Shown here one piece after another: positions 22,446 through 33,896 of a stretch of 64,000 bases of DNA. A model generated the notes under the pieces. The model had not been told where the DNA came from. It searched no databases and saw only the letters and a list, made by a program, of their open reading frames with translations. A program made the translations under genes and the position numbers. Source of the DNA: Benincasa hispida (taxonomy: Eukaryota; Streptophyta; Magnoliopsida; Cucurbitales; Cucurbitaceae); contig NC_052350.1 in assembly GCF_009727055.1 (NCBI RefSeq), positions 36,018,340 to 36,082,339 of the forward strand, given 5' to 3'. Position 1 is the first letter of the stretch, and every line of letters begins with the position of its first letter.

Positions 22446-22746
22446 AAATTTATCTAACCCAAGGGAGAAACTTCCCTTGGGATAGCCTATAAATAGGCAT
22501 AATTCTGAAGTGACGTAAACTACCTTTACGATCATTTCATAATTCTAAAGATGTTTCATAAAAACTTTTGGATGGAGCACATTTCAAAATATAACCTACT
22601 TTCATTATTGCATAACCCTAAAATGAATCAAGTAAATGAGCATAACTCATCATAGACCAAACCATATCTTACAAGGTTCTAATTCTCCTTTTTGATACAT
22701 CATTCTACTAAGATGTACCAGGTGTTGAGAGTTGGGATGTGATTCT
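22446..22746 (-). pseudogene. CopP integrase fragment (Ty1/copia)
   Basis: Minus frames read ITSQLSTPGT, NDVSKRR, then a MMSYAH-LLDSF-GYA block and a CLFIGYPKG end, matching CopD integrase at 58920-59250. Two stops fall where QQ is usual, and the part between LRHF and CLF is deleted. CopF 3' LTR is inserted at its upstream edge. Integrase would join cDNA to the host chromosome. Confidence 0.78.
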
Positions 22747-24710
22747 TGAAGGGATTGGAACTCCCATAGCGGAAGCATATGAATGCATTCGTGTCTTAGC
22801 TTTTCGTTTTACAAAACTTAAGAAAATAAAGGACGAAAACAAGGATAAACAATATAAATCCTAAGCATTCTTTCTGCAAAAAAATTCAAAGAGGAAATGG
22901 ATGGAATTGAACTTACCCTTGAAAAACTGTTCTTCACGAAATCCTTTCCCCGAGTGATCACAAACAAGATCTTTTTCACTTCTCCCAAACATAACTTCAC
23001 AGTGAGGACAACAACGAAACTCCTTGGACACCACCACAAGTTTTACCTTATTATTCTCAACGTGAGAATCAAGGAGAGTTTGGTGGGCTTCCTTGGTTAA
23101 ATTTTGTGATAGGGAAAGAGAGATCTTCTAGAGAGAGTTTTGCTAGAGAGAGGAGATGAAGAAACTGGAGAGAACTTTTTCTGCCCAATTGAATATCATG
23201 TATCTGACTTAATCAAACCTCTGCCACATTGCACCATATGAGAGATAGGAGTGAGGGAGTTATGGAAGCATTTAATTTAATAACTCCCAAAAAGTTAATA
23301 TTTTGAATTCAAAATTCAAAATTATATTAAACAATTTAATATAATTTAATCATATATTATATCTCATATAATATATAACCTATAGTTTATTATATCACAT
23401 ATAATATAACCTGTAGCTTATATTCTCTCAATATAACCTATAGTATTAAAATGAATCATATTCATATTAATTTTAACTTATAGTTTATATATAAATCATA
23501 TTCATATAATCAATATTTGAATCATATTCAAATATTTATTTCTCTCATCTAACATTATAATATAATGTGTCAACATACATTATATTAATTGTATCTCATA
23601 ATTCTCTTTAATTAATTTGAACAATTTAAATTAATTCAAAATTAATTTGATTCTCAATCATTCTTATTCAGCTAACGAGAGGATCTTATGGACCTACAGA
23701 TTAAAGATCCAAAGATACAAGATTAATTAATTAAACTGTTTAATTAAATTAATCCCCATTCATTAACTGTCGGTCCCTCCATTAAAGACTAACAACTACA
23801 CTCTTCACACTATAGATATATTTTTATGTCTATTAAATATAACCAATCAATAGAGCGTTGACCCTTCATAAATTACTCGTAAGTACAACTGGGTCAAAGT
23901 TATCGTTTTACCCTGTAGTTGCATCTAACTTCTTAAGTGCCATTGATCCCTCTAATGAACAATTAGTCATAGTCCAACTATAATTGAGCCTCTCTCGAGC
24001 CAGGAGAGGGTAAGGCGCCTCATTTTTCAAGACTTGGAATCAGCTCTTAAGCGAGCAATTTATCTACTCACCCTAACAACTAGAAGGAGTGAATTCCTTC
24101 TTATATAATTGTTTTCTCAGCTCCCAAATAGTATAATCCCCAAAATGGTAGGCATATTGAGTCAGCAAATCTAGCCACTCTCATCCATGCAGATCAAATA
24201 ACTGCTTCATAGATAGGAGTTCACAACTCACTTAGAATTCAGGTTAAGTCACCTATGACTATCTTGGTGAAATATAAGTCTCTTCCAGTAACGGCGTTAT
24301 AAAGAGAAACTAATCATTTCGTGGTTCGATCTTATAAAAACTCTTTCTATAGGATACCCCTACTCACATGTCTCCACATGAATGATAAGGATCAGATCAT
24401 CTGTAACACTTTACAACAATTGTAACAATTACAAAACGGGTCATATCTATAGTGTCACCCAGATAAGGTACCCAGCTTTATCCATCTACTACAAAATGTT
24501 CAAGTTATTACTTAAATATGATCCACCTGTATGTCACCACATACATATTTAAGCTACATCGAATAACCTTGAAACTTAGTTCATTGGTTTTGGGTTAATG
24601 CAACTAAATGTCAAATAAAATAACACTTATTTTATTAAATAAATAATCTATTTGTACAAATAAAGTTTTCAAACTACAAGACTACGAGATTTAGGGCATC
24701 AATCTCAATA
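22747..24710 (-). mobile_element. CopF 3' LTR
   Basis: Minus-strand LTR of 1,964 bp, 5' end TATTGAGATTGATGCCC (TG changed to TA) at 24710, 3' end ...CCCTTCA at 22747. It follows the polypurine tract (AAGTGAGAGAT, 24711-24721 minus) of CopF. A strong donor-like AAGG|GTAAGT is at 22911-22917 (minus), 169 bp before the end. The flank beyond is CopP integrase. Confidence 0.85.
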
Positions 24711-24721
24711 ATCTCTCACTT

Positions 24722-25736
24722 GTCCTAAAGCTAGTGGGGTGTACAAATAAAAAGTATAGAAGCTATTTACAATACACAAAACAATAAACCAAGGCATACA
24801 CTAAACATTTAGTAAAATCTCCCACTTGCCCTAGACTAGATGAAGCATGTCTCGTGCACTTAGACTCTCCAGGTGACCCTCAAACACCTTAGTTGTGAGA
24901 GCCTTTTAAATGGATTAGCAACATTGTGTACCAAAGAGATCTTCATGGCGATCACGTTCTCTCAACACAATCTCCCAAATAAGATGATATTTGCGCTCTA
25001 TATGCTTCCCATATTTTTGTCTTGTAGGCTCCATGGAATTTTTCACGGCGCCACTATTGTCATAATAAAGAGTCATGGGCTTTGACATGTCTGGAACCAC
25101 TTCCAGATCAGTCAAAAACTTCCTAGGCCATGTAACCTCTTTAGCAGCTTCACAAGTCGCTATATACTCTGCCTCCATGGTAGAGTCAACTACGAAACCT
25201 TGTTTTATGCTTTTTCAGACCAAAAACTCCTCCGTTAAGAGTGAACAATGATTCTGAAGTGGATTTCTTAGAATCTCTATCAGTCTGAAAATCAAAGTTT
25301 GTGTAATCTATAAGGATCAAATCCTTAAACCCATATACAAGCATGTAGTTCCTCGTTCTTTGAAGATACTTGAGGATGGTTTAGCAGCTGTCCAGTGATA
25401 TAATCCTAGACTAGACTAATATCTACTAACTATCCCCACTACATAGTAAATATCAGGTCTAGTACATAACATTACATACATTAGGCTATTAACAGTTGAT
25501 GCATAGAGGATCCGTCTCATTTTCTCAATCTCTTAAGGTGTCTTAGGACACTATTCCAAATACAATTCCATGTCGGAAAGATAATAAACCTCTCTTGGAA
25601 TTCTGCATCAAATACTTGACAAGCATCTTGTCAACTTATGATGTCTGAGACAAGGAACATTTTTTTCTTACGATTTCTGAAGATTTGGATCCCTAGAACA
25701 AACTGCGCCTCTCCCAAATATTTCATTTGGAATTGG
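24722..25736 (-). pseudogene. CopF RNase H and RT C-terminal part
   Basis: From 25736 down, the minus strand reads AAQFQMKYLGEAQFVLGIQI (RT thumb), a broken connection, then RNase H: SDSDFQTDRD-like, and the open frame 24915-25178 MEAEYIATCEAAKEV, FLTDLEVVPDMSKPMTLYYD, ERKYHLIWEIV. The tail (FTKAL-like) reaches the polypurine tract. Several shifts and stops are present. The other half of RT lies at 45684, beyond GypA, which was inserted in this gene. Confidence 0.87.
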
Positions 25737-25741
25737 GCTGC

Positions 25742-27253
25742 TGAAAGCTCTCAAAAAGAGCTATAATTATGTTCTTAACTCTATGCATTTTGTATATTTC
25801 TTATGCACAAAATGTCTATTTTATCAGTAATTTAATCCTGAGAGGCAAAGGAGTCATTTGGGAGAAAAATGGGCCAAATTAGTGTCAAAATGAAATTTGA
25901 AATCATCAAATATGAAGAAGATAGAAAAATTACAAAATTACCACTCAAGACCAGTGTTGCAACCCTATGAGCAATGTAAGGCAACACTGCAAGGCAAGAG
26001 AGAAGACTTCAGGCCATGATCGTAGTATCGCGACTCTCACTCAATGCTGACATGCGATGCTTGAAGGTAGTAGCATCGTATACAGGGTTGCATCACAACG
26101 TTACCCTCGGCGTCACAACGCTAAGTTTTGATGGAATTGTAATGCGAACACACGTGCGCCTCATCGTAAGCCAGCATAGCAGCAGCATCACGCCTCCACA
26201 CCAACACTCGAGGTCTAATTTTGGCAAGAGCGCTGCAACACTCTCTACAGCGTCGCGATGTTATGTCCATCTTATAAGCATTTTTATGCTTTCTGCAAAA
26301 GGGAGAGGCCAAGGAGAAGTCGAATTAGAGCCAAATTTCATATCACTTCATCAATTTTCACGATGCTTTCTTCTATCTTTTAATTCTTTTCATTAGTTCT
26401 TTCAATTTCTCAATTATTGCTTGTAGATTCAAGATAATGCAAGGCTAGGTAACCTCTTTCTCTTGGAAATAGTTAATTAGTTCAATTCTTGAGGATTTTA
26501 TTTTCTTTATGTTAAACTCAATGAATTCTTGGATGTTTCTTGAGCTTTACCTTAATGAATTTGATAAAATTGGATTAATAATTAGAATTTATCATGCAAT
26601 TGCTACATGGCATCATTGTATAAATGTAGAATCGGTTGCAAAAATTAGGAATTCTTGTATGAACTAAGGCTTCTTCTAAATTTGTACTGGTATGTCCTAA
26701 TTTAGTTTCACCCAATTAATCATGCTATGAATATAGGCTTTCCAATTCATAGAGTTTCACAACTAAGAACCATACTTCTTAATGCAAATTGGAATTAAAC
26801 ATGAATCTCGTTAAGAAGGAAGTGTTTTTTGTTCATTTAGGGTTAATTAGAATATGATTCTCAATTGACTAATTGGGCTATTAGGTTAATCCTAATAGGT
26901 TGTGGAATTTAGGAGTTTGCATTTATTTTTTGAATCCAATAATAGAATTAGAATCTAATGAAACTATTCCCAAGAACCTTTTTATTGAGAACGTCAAGTT
27001 AATTTTGCGCTCTATTTTTGTCTCTTATTTTACGCATCTTGCATGCTTTCTTTTCATTTGATTCTTACCATAACAAACCCCCCTCCCCATTGCATGGAAT
27101 TCTTCAATTGTCTTAACTAGTCCATAGTTTCTCTGAGGACTCGATTCCATACTTACTGCTTGTATTACCATTTAAATTTAGGTTGTAGGCTCGATGAACA
27201 CAAATTATTTTCTTATTTAGGAGTTGTAGGCAACAACAATTTTCTGGCTAACA
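25742..27253 (+). mobile_element. GypA 5' LTR
   Basis: 1,512 bp, TGAAAGCTC...GGCTAACA, followed by a 3-base spacer and the PBS. The 3' LTR copy shares the AATGTCTATTTT block, the GAGGTCTRATTT block and the GGCTAACA end but differs at many positions, so the insertion is old. Repeated GCAACGCT-like words occur at 26050-26250. The open frame at 26016-26396 falls inside the LTR and shows no protein features. Confidence 0.87.
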
Positions 27254-27256
27254 AAT

Positions 27257-27274
27257 TAGCACCATTGCCCGAGA
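27257..27274 (+). promoter_or_regulatory. GypA primer binding site, tRNA-Asp type, decayed
   Basis: TAGCACCATTGCCCGAGA sits three bases after the LTR end and matches the tRNA-Asp-type site (TGGCGCCGTTGCCGGGGA family consensus) with several changes, mostly G-to-A or C-to-T. Confidence 0.75.
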
Positions 27275-27399
27275 ACTTGCAACTAGTTTTAGGAAATTCT
27301 TGAATTCTTAATATAAAAAAACAAAAAAAAAAAAAATAGTGTGCGATTATTCTTCCTTTAGTGTTTGACCCACACCTTTGGGAGTATTGAGCTTAATTT

Positions 27400-27766
27400 T
27401 TTTTGTAAAGATCACTCGAGAGAAAAGGCAAGTCCAAAGGGAGAAAAGAAATGAAAGAGCGCTTGAGGAAGATCATCAAGGTTTGGAAATCAAATAGAAG
27501 AAGAGGAAGCGGAGTTTCAAAGGGCTAACATGGGTGAAGTTCGAGAGAAGACTCTTAGGGAGTTGGTCGAGCCAGATATGGCTCAACGACCTTTATGCAT
27601 TTTTTTTCTAGAGACCACCATTCCTTTTAAGCTAAAGCCCAATCTAATCCATTTGTTACCTATCTTCAAAGGCATTCCATGAGAGAACCCACATAAGCAC
27701 ATAAAGGATTTTTACATAATGTATGAGAATATGAGACTTCATGGGGTGACCGAGGAGAAACTAAAT
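27400..27766 (+). pseudogene. GypA gag, N-terminal part
   Basis: Plus frames give the start of an Athila-like gag: a basic/acidic leader (EREKRNERALEED), then LLPIFKGI, HKHIKDF, YENMRLHGVTEEKL. Frames shift at least twice. sJ interrupts at 27766 exactly within the capsid domain; the following residues resume at 29544 in frame. Confidence 0.8.
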
Positions 27767-27768
27767 GA

Positions 27769-27792
27769 TAACTGGCAGAAATGCCAGTTATT
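27769..27792 (+). repeat. LTR-start hairpin of sJ, 10-bp stem with GAAA loop
   Basis: Left arm ATAACTGGCA, loop GAAA, right arm TGCCAGTTAT. Against sQ, two stem pairs changed on both sides (T-A to G-C and T-A to C-G), so pairing is kept while sequence differs. Confidence 0.8.
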
Positions 27793-28047
27793 ATAAGCCT
27801 TTTATTTAGAATTATGAGGGCTAACAGGTAGAAAACGCAGTGATAATGCTTAGAATTTGTGAAAAATTGAGTTTTGCGTCGATAAGCACCTAAAACCTCA
27901 CTGACCCAATATTATGCGTTATTCTGTGCCAAAGTGTTTATTTTTGTAGCTATCGCAGGAATTAAACGCATGCATTTGTAATAAGCAATCACAGACAAAC
28001 ACATGTGCTGAAGCCAGGTGACCGCAAAAGATGAACTCCGATAGCAA

Positions 28048-28172
28048 CCCCATGCGTCCAACACATGGAAGTTGCAATAACCCCATGCGTCCAATGCATG
28101 GAAGTTGCAGTAACCCCATGCGTCCAACGCATGAAAGTTGCAGTAATCGCATGCGTCCAATGCATGGAGAAT
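28048..28172 (+). repeat. 33-bp tandem repeat, four units, each with a small palindrome
   Basis: CATGCGTCCA starts at 28051, 28084, 28117 and 28150, a strict 33-bp period. Each unit holds CATGCGT-CCA-A(C/T)GCATG or a one-base variant, a 7-bp stem with a 3-base loop, followed by GAAGTTGCAGTAA. It lies in U3, about 210 bp before the TATA box. Confidence 0.85.
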
Positions 28173-28382
28173 GCGGTGAACAAATAAAGATTGCGGCCAG
28201 GGAGTGACAACCATAATAGAAGATCGCAAGATGGGTAGAACGCGTTGATAACTTCAGCTAAATTCAGCTCAGACGCATACCTTGGGAGTATCACAAGATA
28301 AGGCGATGTGACAACACTCATACCGCGACAAAAGCAGCAGTGAGCCATACCTCCATCATTACAGTTGTCGACGTCCAAGTTC

Positions 28383-28390
28383 TATAAATA
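28383..28390 (+). promoter_or_regulatory. TATA box of sJ
   Basis: TATAAATA in TTCTATAAATAGCCC; the matching site in sQ is at 2655. The 33-bp repeats lie upstream. Confidence 0.6.
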
Positions 28391-29543
28391 GCCCTTGAGA
28401 CCTTCATTTTGAGACATCCGAGCTTCTGCCTCAAGGCAGAAGTTTATGATAGATGAGAACTTGAAAGAGATTTTCAGTGAGAATTCTTCATCTCCACAAC
28501 CCAGACCGGGTGACGATCAGAGCATTCACTGGAGATAAGCTCGAGAGAGACATCTCCACCATTCATCCATGGCACCACAGGCAGCCTTGACGCAGAGTCC
28601 TTCATCTCCCTTCTAATCTCTGTATTGTATTACATTTTAGCTTGAGATATTAAGATATTTTATGATCAATGCAAATCTTAACTCCTTCATTACCGTCTTC
28701 TTCATCATCTTCCTATCATAGTTTATCTTCAGTGTTTATTTATCAAAGTCAATCGCATGCTTAATCATGTAGCCTAGAGATAGGACGCATATAGCAACCC
28801 ACCGAGAGGTGTGCATTATACTAGTATAGTGAATTAATCCTCTTTGCTTGGTGAAAGGCTGTGGCAACACCTTTCTATGGGATGTTGCATTGCTTGTCTA
28901 TAAGTTAAGTAGCCGCGTCTAACTGCCTGAGAAGGTAAGGGATGGAACGCACTAAGCAAGGTTCGTATTGTTCCTAGAGATACACAATCTTATGCTCGAC
29001 GCAACCAGACATTATAGAGATATAGTCATGCGGCTGACCACTTAGAGGTGTGATGTGTTAGTGCAAAGAGCTGGGATTACTCGGGCGATTTAAGATAGTA
29101 AATATTACTATGCGTTAATGGTTGTTGTGTCTCTACCTATTCTCATTGCAAGTCTTCTATTGCTTAATCTGTTTAGTTAGGAGTAGGAGTAGTGTGTAAA
29201 ACCTTTTAAACCTTCTTCGCTTTATTGTTATTCTTATTTATCGCCTTAAACACATCAACTCACAAATACTATTGAGTGACAAGTCCCCGTGTTCGACCTC
29301 GGATTACCCGAGAAACTTGCGTTTGTGTTATACTTGGCGCAAGCGTAAGAAAACTTGTGATAGGAATGCGCGATTATTGCATGCTAAGATTAATGCATCA
29401 TCATTTCGATGCATGACCTCAGAAGCATGGGAGCAAACGCATCAGTTATGTCTAACGCATGATTTCATGTTCAAACCCATCTGTCCTTAAATGATAAAAA
29501 TAAAACAAACAAAACGTGTCCATAAATTATTTTCAACACTAAA

Positions 29544-30819
29544 CCTTAGGGCCTTCCCTTTTTCATTAAAGGATGAGGACAAGGTTTGGTCGTATTATTT
29601 GCCCTTTAGATCCATCACAACTTGGAACAACCTCATAAAGAAATTTCTTGAAAAAATTTTCCTGACCTCTAGGCTAACACAATTAGGAAAGAAATTTATG
29701 GGATAAAACAAAATTTAGGAGAGACCTTGTCAGAGTATTAGGAGAGATATAAGCAATTATGTGCTAGTTTTCCTCATCACCAAATTTTTGACCAATTATT
29801 AATATAATATTTTTATTGTGGTTAGCTTTCTAATGATAGGAGTGTTATCGAATTGGCAATAGGAGAATCTCTTGCCAATAAGACATCGACAGAGGCTCAA
29901 ACAACCAAAACTTCAAAGCTAGGGCTAATGAGTTTGACCCACCTACAAAAAAAGAGGTAAATGAGTTGAGGTCCCAATTATCCAATCTAACTATTCTTGT
30001 TACACAGATTGCACAAGGGGAGCCGCTCAAATCAAGGCTTGCAGAGTCTGTGGTTTGATAGGACACTCATTAGAAGGGTGTCCTTAGGCTCAAATCATTG
30101 AGAGGCTTCCAAAGGAAATACGACCTCTATGGGCCCATCTACAATCCTGGATGGCAGGATCATCCTAACTTTAAATTGGGAGAGCAAGGGCAACGCGATT
30201 CAAGGACTCACACTCAACCATCATCATCTTCTTTAGTTATGTCATTAGAGGACGTCGTAAAATCTCTAGCTAACCATTCTTTGAAATTCTAACAGGATAT
30301 CCACCAGTTGTAGAAGGACTCCATCCAACTTTCAAGGAGACTGGGTTCACAAATTTGGAAACTCAAATTACCCAACTAGCAACTGTGGTGATCCGGCTGA
30401 AGGGCAAGGCTTCGAAAAAATTACCTGCTCAAGAGGACGATGCCAACGTGGGTGCCATTACACTAAGAAGCGAGAAGGAGATCCATCTTCCTTCACCTCC
30501 TTAGTTGCTTCACCCATCTCTCCTCTTGTTGAGTCTCAAAAAGAAGTAAGACAAGAAGAAAAAAGTGAAGCAAAATCAAAAGCACCACCACCGGCCCCCA
30601 AAGGTAATTACATCTTCTTTGCCCACATTTGAACCATATGTAACTAAGTCTAATTTCCTTTGTAGGTTGGAAAAACCGAAGCAGGAAGGCAAAAATGAAG
30701 AGCTCTTGGAGATATTTCAAAAGGTTCAAATCAATATCCTGCTTCTTAATGCAATCCAACAAATCCTAAGGTATGCAAAATTTCTTAAAGAACTTTGCAC
30801 GAAGAAGAGGATAAGTAAG
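29544..30819 (+). pseudogene. GypA gag, capsid C-part, zinc knuckle and pre-protease
   Basis: Continues gag after sJ: LRAFPFSLKDEDKVWSYYL, SITTWNNLIKKFLEKIF, a degraded helical part, then an intact C-X2-C-X4-H-X4-C knuckle (CRVCGLIGHSLEGC, 30040-30081), NPGWQDHPNFKLG, SLEDVVKSLANHSLKF, an AQEDDANVGA segment and, at about 30640-30815, the pre-protease LRYAKFLKELCTKKR. Frames are broken in several places. CopS is inserted at 30820, just before where the protease should begin. Confidence 0.85.
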
Positions 30820-30888
30820 TGTTGGAATGCCTTGAATTTGTTTGTTGGCGCTTCGAACAACCAAGTACGGGGGTTTAGAGTAGTGCGT

Positions 30889-30896
30889 TATATAAA
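30889..30896 (+). promoter_or_regulatory. TATA box of CopS LTR
   Basis: TATATAAA in GCGTTATATAAACTCTC, 70 bp into the 260-bp LTR, consistent with a compact Tork/Tnt1-like LTR. Confidence 0.55.
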
Positions 30897-31082
30897 CTCT
30901 CTAACCCTAGAGGCACTGTTGTGATGTAATTTTTTGAAAACATTCTCCCTAATAATACTGTTCTCTCTCTGCCCGTGGACGTAGCTAACACACCATTAGT
31001 GAACCACGTATATTTGTGTGTTGATCTTCTCTATCTCTACGTTCCTTTTTTGTGTTCTTTAATTGTCGATTTCATAACAAAC

Positions 31083-31094
31083 TGGTATCAGAGC
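31083..31094 (+). promoter_or_regulatory. CopS primer binding site, initiator tRNA-Met
   Basis: TGGTATCAGAGC is the standard plant copia site complementary to the 3' end of initiator tRNA-Met, three bases after the LTR end. Confidence 0.92.
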
Positions 31095-31140
31095 CTTGTT
31101 AGGGTTTCTTCAAAATTCTGCATTTGTTTGACAATTGAAG

Positions 31141-31900
31141 ATATCTGGCGTGAACGTAAAGATTGACAAATTTACCGGGAGGAACAGTTTTGGTTTATGG
31201 CAGATCAAGATGTGATCCCTGCTAAAGCAGCAGGGGATGTGGTGGCTACTGACGGGTAAGTCAAAGAAGGCTGTCGTGGATGACGAAGAGTGGCAGACTC
31301 TTGAGGAGAAGGCTCATTCGACGATCATGCTATGTTTAGCTGATGATGTCGTCATCGAGGTCGCAGATGAAGAAACTACCGTTGGTCTTTGGTTGAAGTT
31401 GGAAAGTCTTTACATGATGAAATCTTTAACCAAGAAGTTGTTTCTGAAGATGTATCATCTACGTATGCAGGATTGTTCATCTCTACGAGACCATCTTGAT
31501 CAATTGAATAAAATTTTATTAGATCTGCGTAACATAGAGGTTAAGGTTGATGATGAAGATGCTGTCCTAACTTTGTTGGCATCTTTGCCCCCATCGTATG
31601 AGACTTTCGTTGACTCGTATATTGGAGGGAAAGAAACTCTGACCTTGGAAGATACAAAGTCCATGTTGCTTATGAGAGAGGACCGACAGAATGCAGGAAG
31701 TTCAGTTATAGAAAGTCAGGCATCTGGGTTAGCTGCTACAGGGAGCAAAGAACATAGGAATTCTGGTAAGCAGAAGTCGAACCAGAATAAAAAGTCTTTG
31801 AAGAAAAAAGGTTCAAGGTCAGATGATATTTGTCACTGCTGTAAAGAAAAAGGGGCATTGGAAAACTGAATGTCCTAAGATAAAAAGAAATCAGGAAAAG
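31141..31900 (+). pseudogene. CopS gag
   Basis: A frame from 31141 reads VNVKIDKFTGRNSFGLWQIK, a copia gag (UBN2-like) start. The expected ATG is ATA, and TGA at 31213-31215 stands where Arg is usual. The open part (31237-31869) has EKAHSTIMLCLADDVV, LWLKLESLYM, LKMYHLRMQD, LDQLNKIL, LASLPPSYETFV and MLLMREDRQNAG. The zinc knuckle CHCCKEKG is knocked out of frame by an extra G in the run at 31852-31855; the rest of the knuckle continues in the next frame. Tnt1/Tork-like by order and sequence. Confidence 0.87.
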
Positions 31901-32001
31901 AAGTAAAAGAGTGACAAAAGGGGAGCATTCATCTCTGTTGCACAATTGAGATTGATCCAGAAGAAGTCTAGATTGATTCTGAAGGAGATCTAGCTTTAGT
32001 T

Positions 32002-33410
32002 GTGAATGAACATTCACATTTTGATGATGTGTGGGTTCTTGATTTTGGGGCATCTTATCATATATGCCCAAATAGAGAGTGGTTCTCAACCTATCAGCAA
32101 ATAGATGGAGGGAATGTTAGCATGGCTAATGGTGTTGTGTGCAAGATAGTTGGAATCGGCTCAGTCAAGATACGAACACATAATGGTGTCTTCTACACTT
32201 TAAAAGAGGTTAGGCATGTTCCACTAATGAAGAAGAGTTTGATATCCTTTAGTGTACTCGATAGCAAGGATTACAGTTTTGAAGGTAAAGGTGGAGCAAC
32301 GTATGTCTATAAGGGTTCTGAGGTAGTTTTGAAAGGCATAAAGCGTGGAACACTGTATTTTCTATTAGGTTCCATGATAACAGGTTATGTTGTTATTGCA
32401 TCGTCGGCCGTTCACAAGGATGATATGACTAAGTTATGGAATATGAGACTTGGTCATATGAGTGAAAAAGGGATGCAAATTCTATCAAAAAGAGATCTTC
32501 TTTGTGGGCATAAGGTGCAGGATTTTGAATTCTATGAACATTATGTATCTGGGAAGCTTCATTGCAGCAAGTTTCCCAGAGGTGTTCATTGTACAAAAGG
32601 GACACTTGATTATATTCATTCAGACTGTTGGAGACCTTCCAAAGTTGAATCTATTGGAGGCAGTAGGTATTTTTTGTCTATAATTGATAATTACTCAAGA
32701 ATGACTTGGGTTTTTATGATGAACCATAAAAGTGAAGCCTTCAAGAAATTCAAGCAGTGGAAGATATTGATTGAAAATCAAACTGAGAAGAAGATCAAAA
32801 GGCTGCGAACTGATAATGGTCTGAAATTCTGTGGATCTGAATTTAATGAGTTCTATAAAGCTGAGGGGATTGTTCGCCATCACATTATTAGGGATACTCC
32901 ATAGCAAAATAGGGTTACAAAACCTATGAATTAGACATTGTTGGAGAGAGCAAGATGCATGCTCTCTAATGTAGGGTTGGCTAGAAGGTTTTGGACAGAA
33001 GCAGTAAATACATCATGTTATCTGATCAATCGTGGACCTCACACAGCTATTGATTGTAAAACACCTTACTAGGTGTGGTCTAGTAAGCCTGCAGATTATT
33101 CTTTATTAAAAAATTTTGGTTGTACTATCTACTATCATGTTAATGAGGGTAAATTAGAACCGAGAGCTAAAAAGGGTATATTTGTGGGTTTCGGGGATGG
33201 AGTTAAGGGATATAGAGTCTGGTCACCTTCTGAGAATAGAGTCATACTTAGTAGGACTGTGATATTTGATGCAAATTCCATGCTTAACTCAACTGTAAAG
33301 CCTTTTGTGACGTCTACTAATGTGGGAGAAAGTAGTAGTGTTGATAAACAGATGGAGATGCAATTCACTTTAGCTGTGAATGAATTACAACATCAAGGTG
33401 GAGAAATGTT
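32002..33410 (+). pseudogene. CopS protease and integrase, with C-terminal extension fragment
   Basis: Open frame 32002-32904: protease WVLDFGASYHICPNREWF (family DSGA is DFGA), gag-pre-integrase LWNMRLGHMSEKGMQILSK, the zinc-binding part where the Cys pair is Tyr-Tyr (YEHY), catalytic segments SDCW, TDNGLKFCG and NEFYKAEGI. TAG at 32902-32904 replaces a Gln of the PQQNG-like motif; two more stops follow. The frame then reads ERARCMLSN, FWTEAVNT and 33073-33423 PADYSLLKNFGCTIY, GIFVGFGDGVKGYRVW. RT is absent. Confidence 0.88.
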
Positions 33411-33896
33411 TGTGCATGGATAGAGGTGAAAAGAGTGAAAAATAGTGAATAGGTTTCCGGTGGTTGAGTGTGAAAGCTAGCCCTCTAGGTAAAGAAAATG
33501 CCTTCTAAGTTTTGTGTGTGTGAGTTTTAGGCACCCTTAGCTTAGTGTTGCCCTCTATTTTGTAAGTGTGGTATGTCTAAAGTCAACAACCGAGCCAGAG
33601 GAAAAGGAAGATGAAATGGGAGTTGGATAAACCTTTTCTAGACTTTCTTTGATTTTAAAATTTCAAGGCCTTAGATTACATTTATACATGATTTTGATTG
33701 CAAAAAGTCTTTTCCAATGAGTTTCAATGAGTGTTTGAATTTGGATTATTAAATTGATTACTTGCATAGCTTGAAAGAATTTTAAGACTTGAGATTTGAT
33801 TCGTTTAATAGAGTGCTCGGCGAAAGAAATTCTTTAATGCATGATTGTATGTTCTTAACCTTAATCGGGACGATCAAGAATTAAATTGGGGTTGTT
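33411..33896 (+). other. GypA 3' non-coding region before the 3' LTR
   Basis: About 490 bp matching GypB at 42610-43238 (GTGAATAGGTTTCCGGTGG, GTGTGAAAGCTAGCCCTCT, GGCACCCTTAGCTTAG blocks). It ends with a short purine tract (ATTGGGG) and TGTT before the 3' LTR. No reading frame. Confidence 0.7.

Larger units (their letters stand above)
27767..29538 (+). mobile_element. solo LTR sJ inserted in GypA gag
   Basis: 1,772 bp, TGATAAC...TTCAACA, perfect TSD CTAAA (27762-27766, 29539-29543). Removing it restores the gag frame. Same family as sQ. It holds a 33-bp tandem repeat, a TATA box and the TTCGACC box with stem. The minus-strand open frames at 27912-28378 cross the tandem repeat and are not genes. 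Confidence 0.9.
30820..33410 (+). mobile_element. CopS, 3'-truncated Ty1/copia element in GypA
   Basis: Short 5' LTR (30820-31079, 260 bp, TGTTGGAATGCC...CATAACA), AAC spacer, a perfect initiator-Met PBS, gag, protease and integrase. RT, RNase H and the 3' LTR are gone: at about 33410 sequence switches to the GypA 3' non-coding region (homologous to GypB 42610-43238). Hence insertion was followed by a deletion that removed CopS 3' half and GypA pol together. The left flank is GTAAG; the right TSD is lost. Confidence 0.85.

Noticed and set aside
26016..26396. 126-codon plus frame
   Set aside because: Located in the GypA 5' LTR; composition is that of LTR DNA and the copy in the 3' LTR is not open.
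27912..28378. Minus-strand frames with 11-residue repeats as a small repeat protein
   Set aside because: The repeats come from the 33-bp tandem repeat in a solo LTR; 33 is a multiple of three, so all frames stay open.
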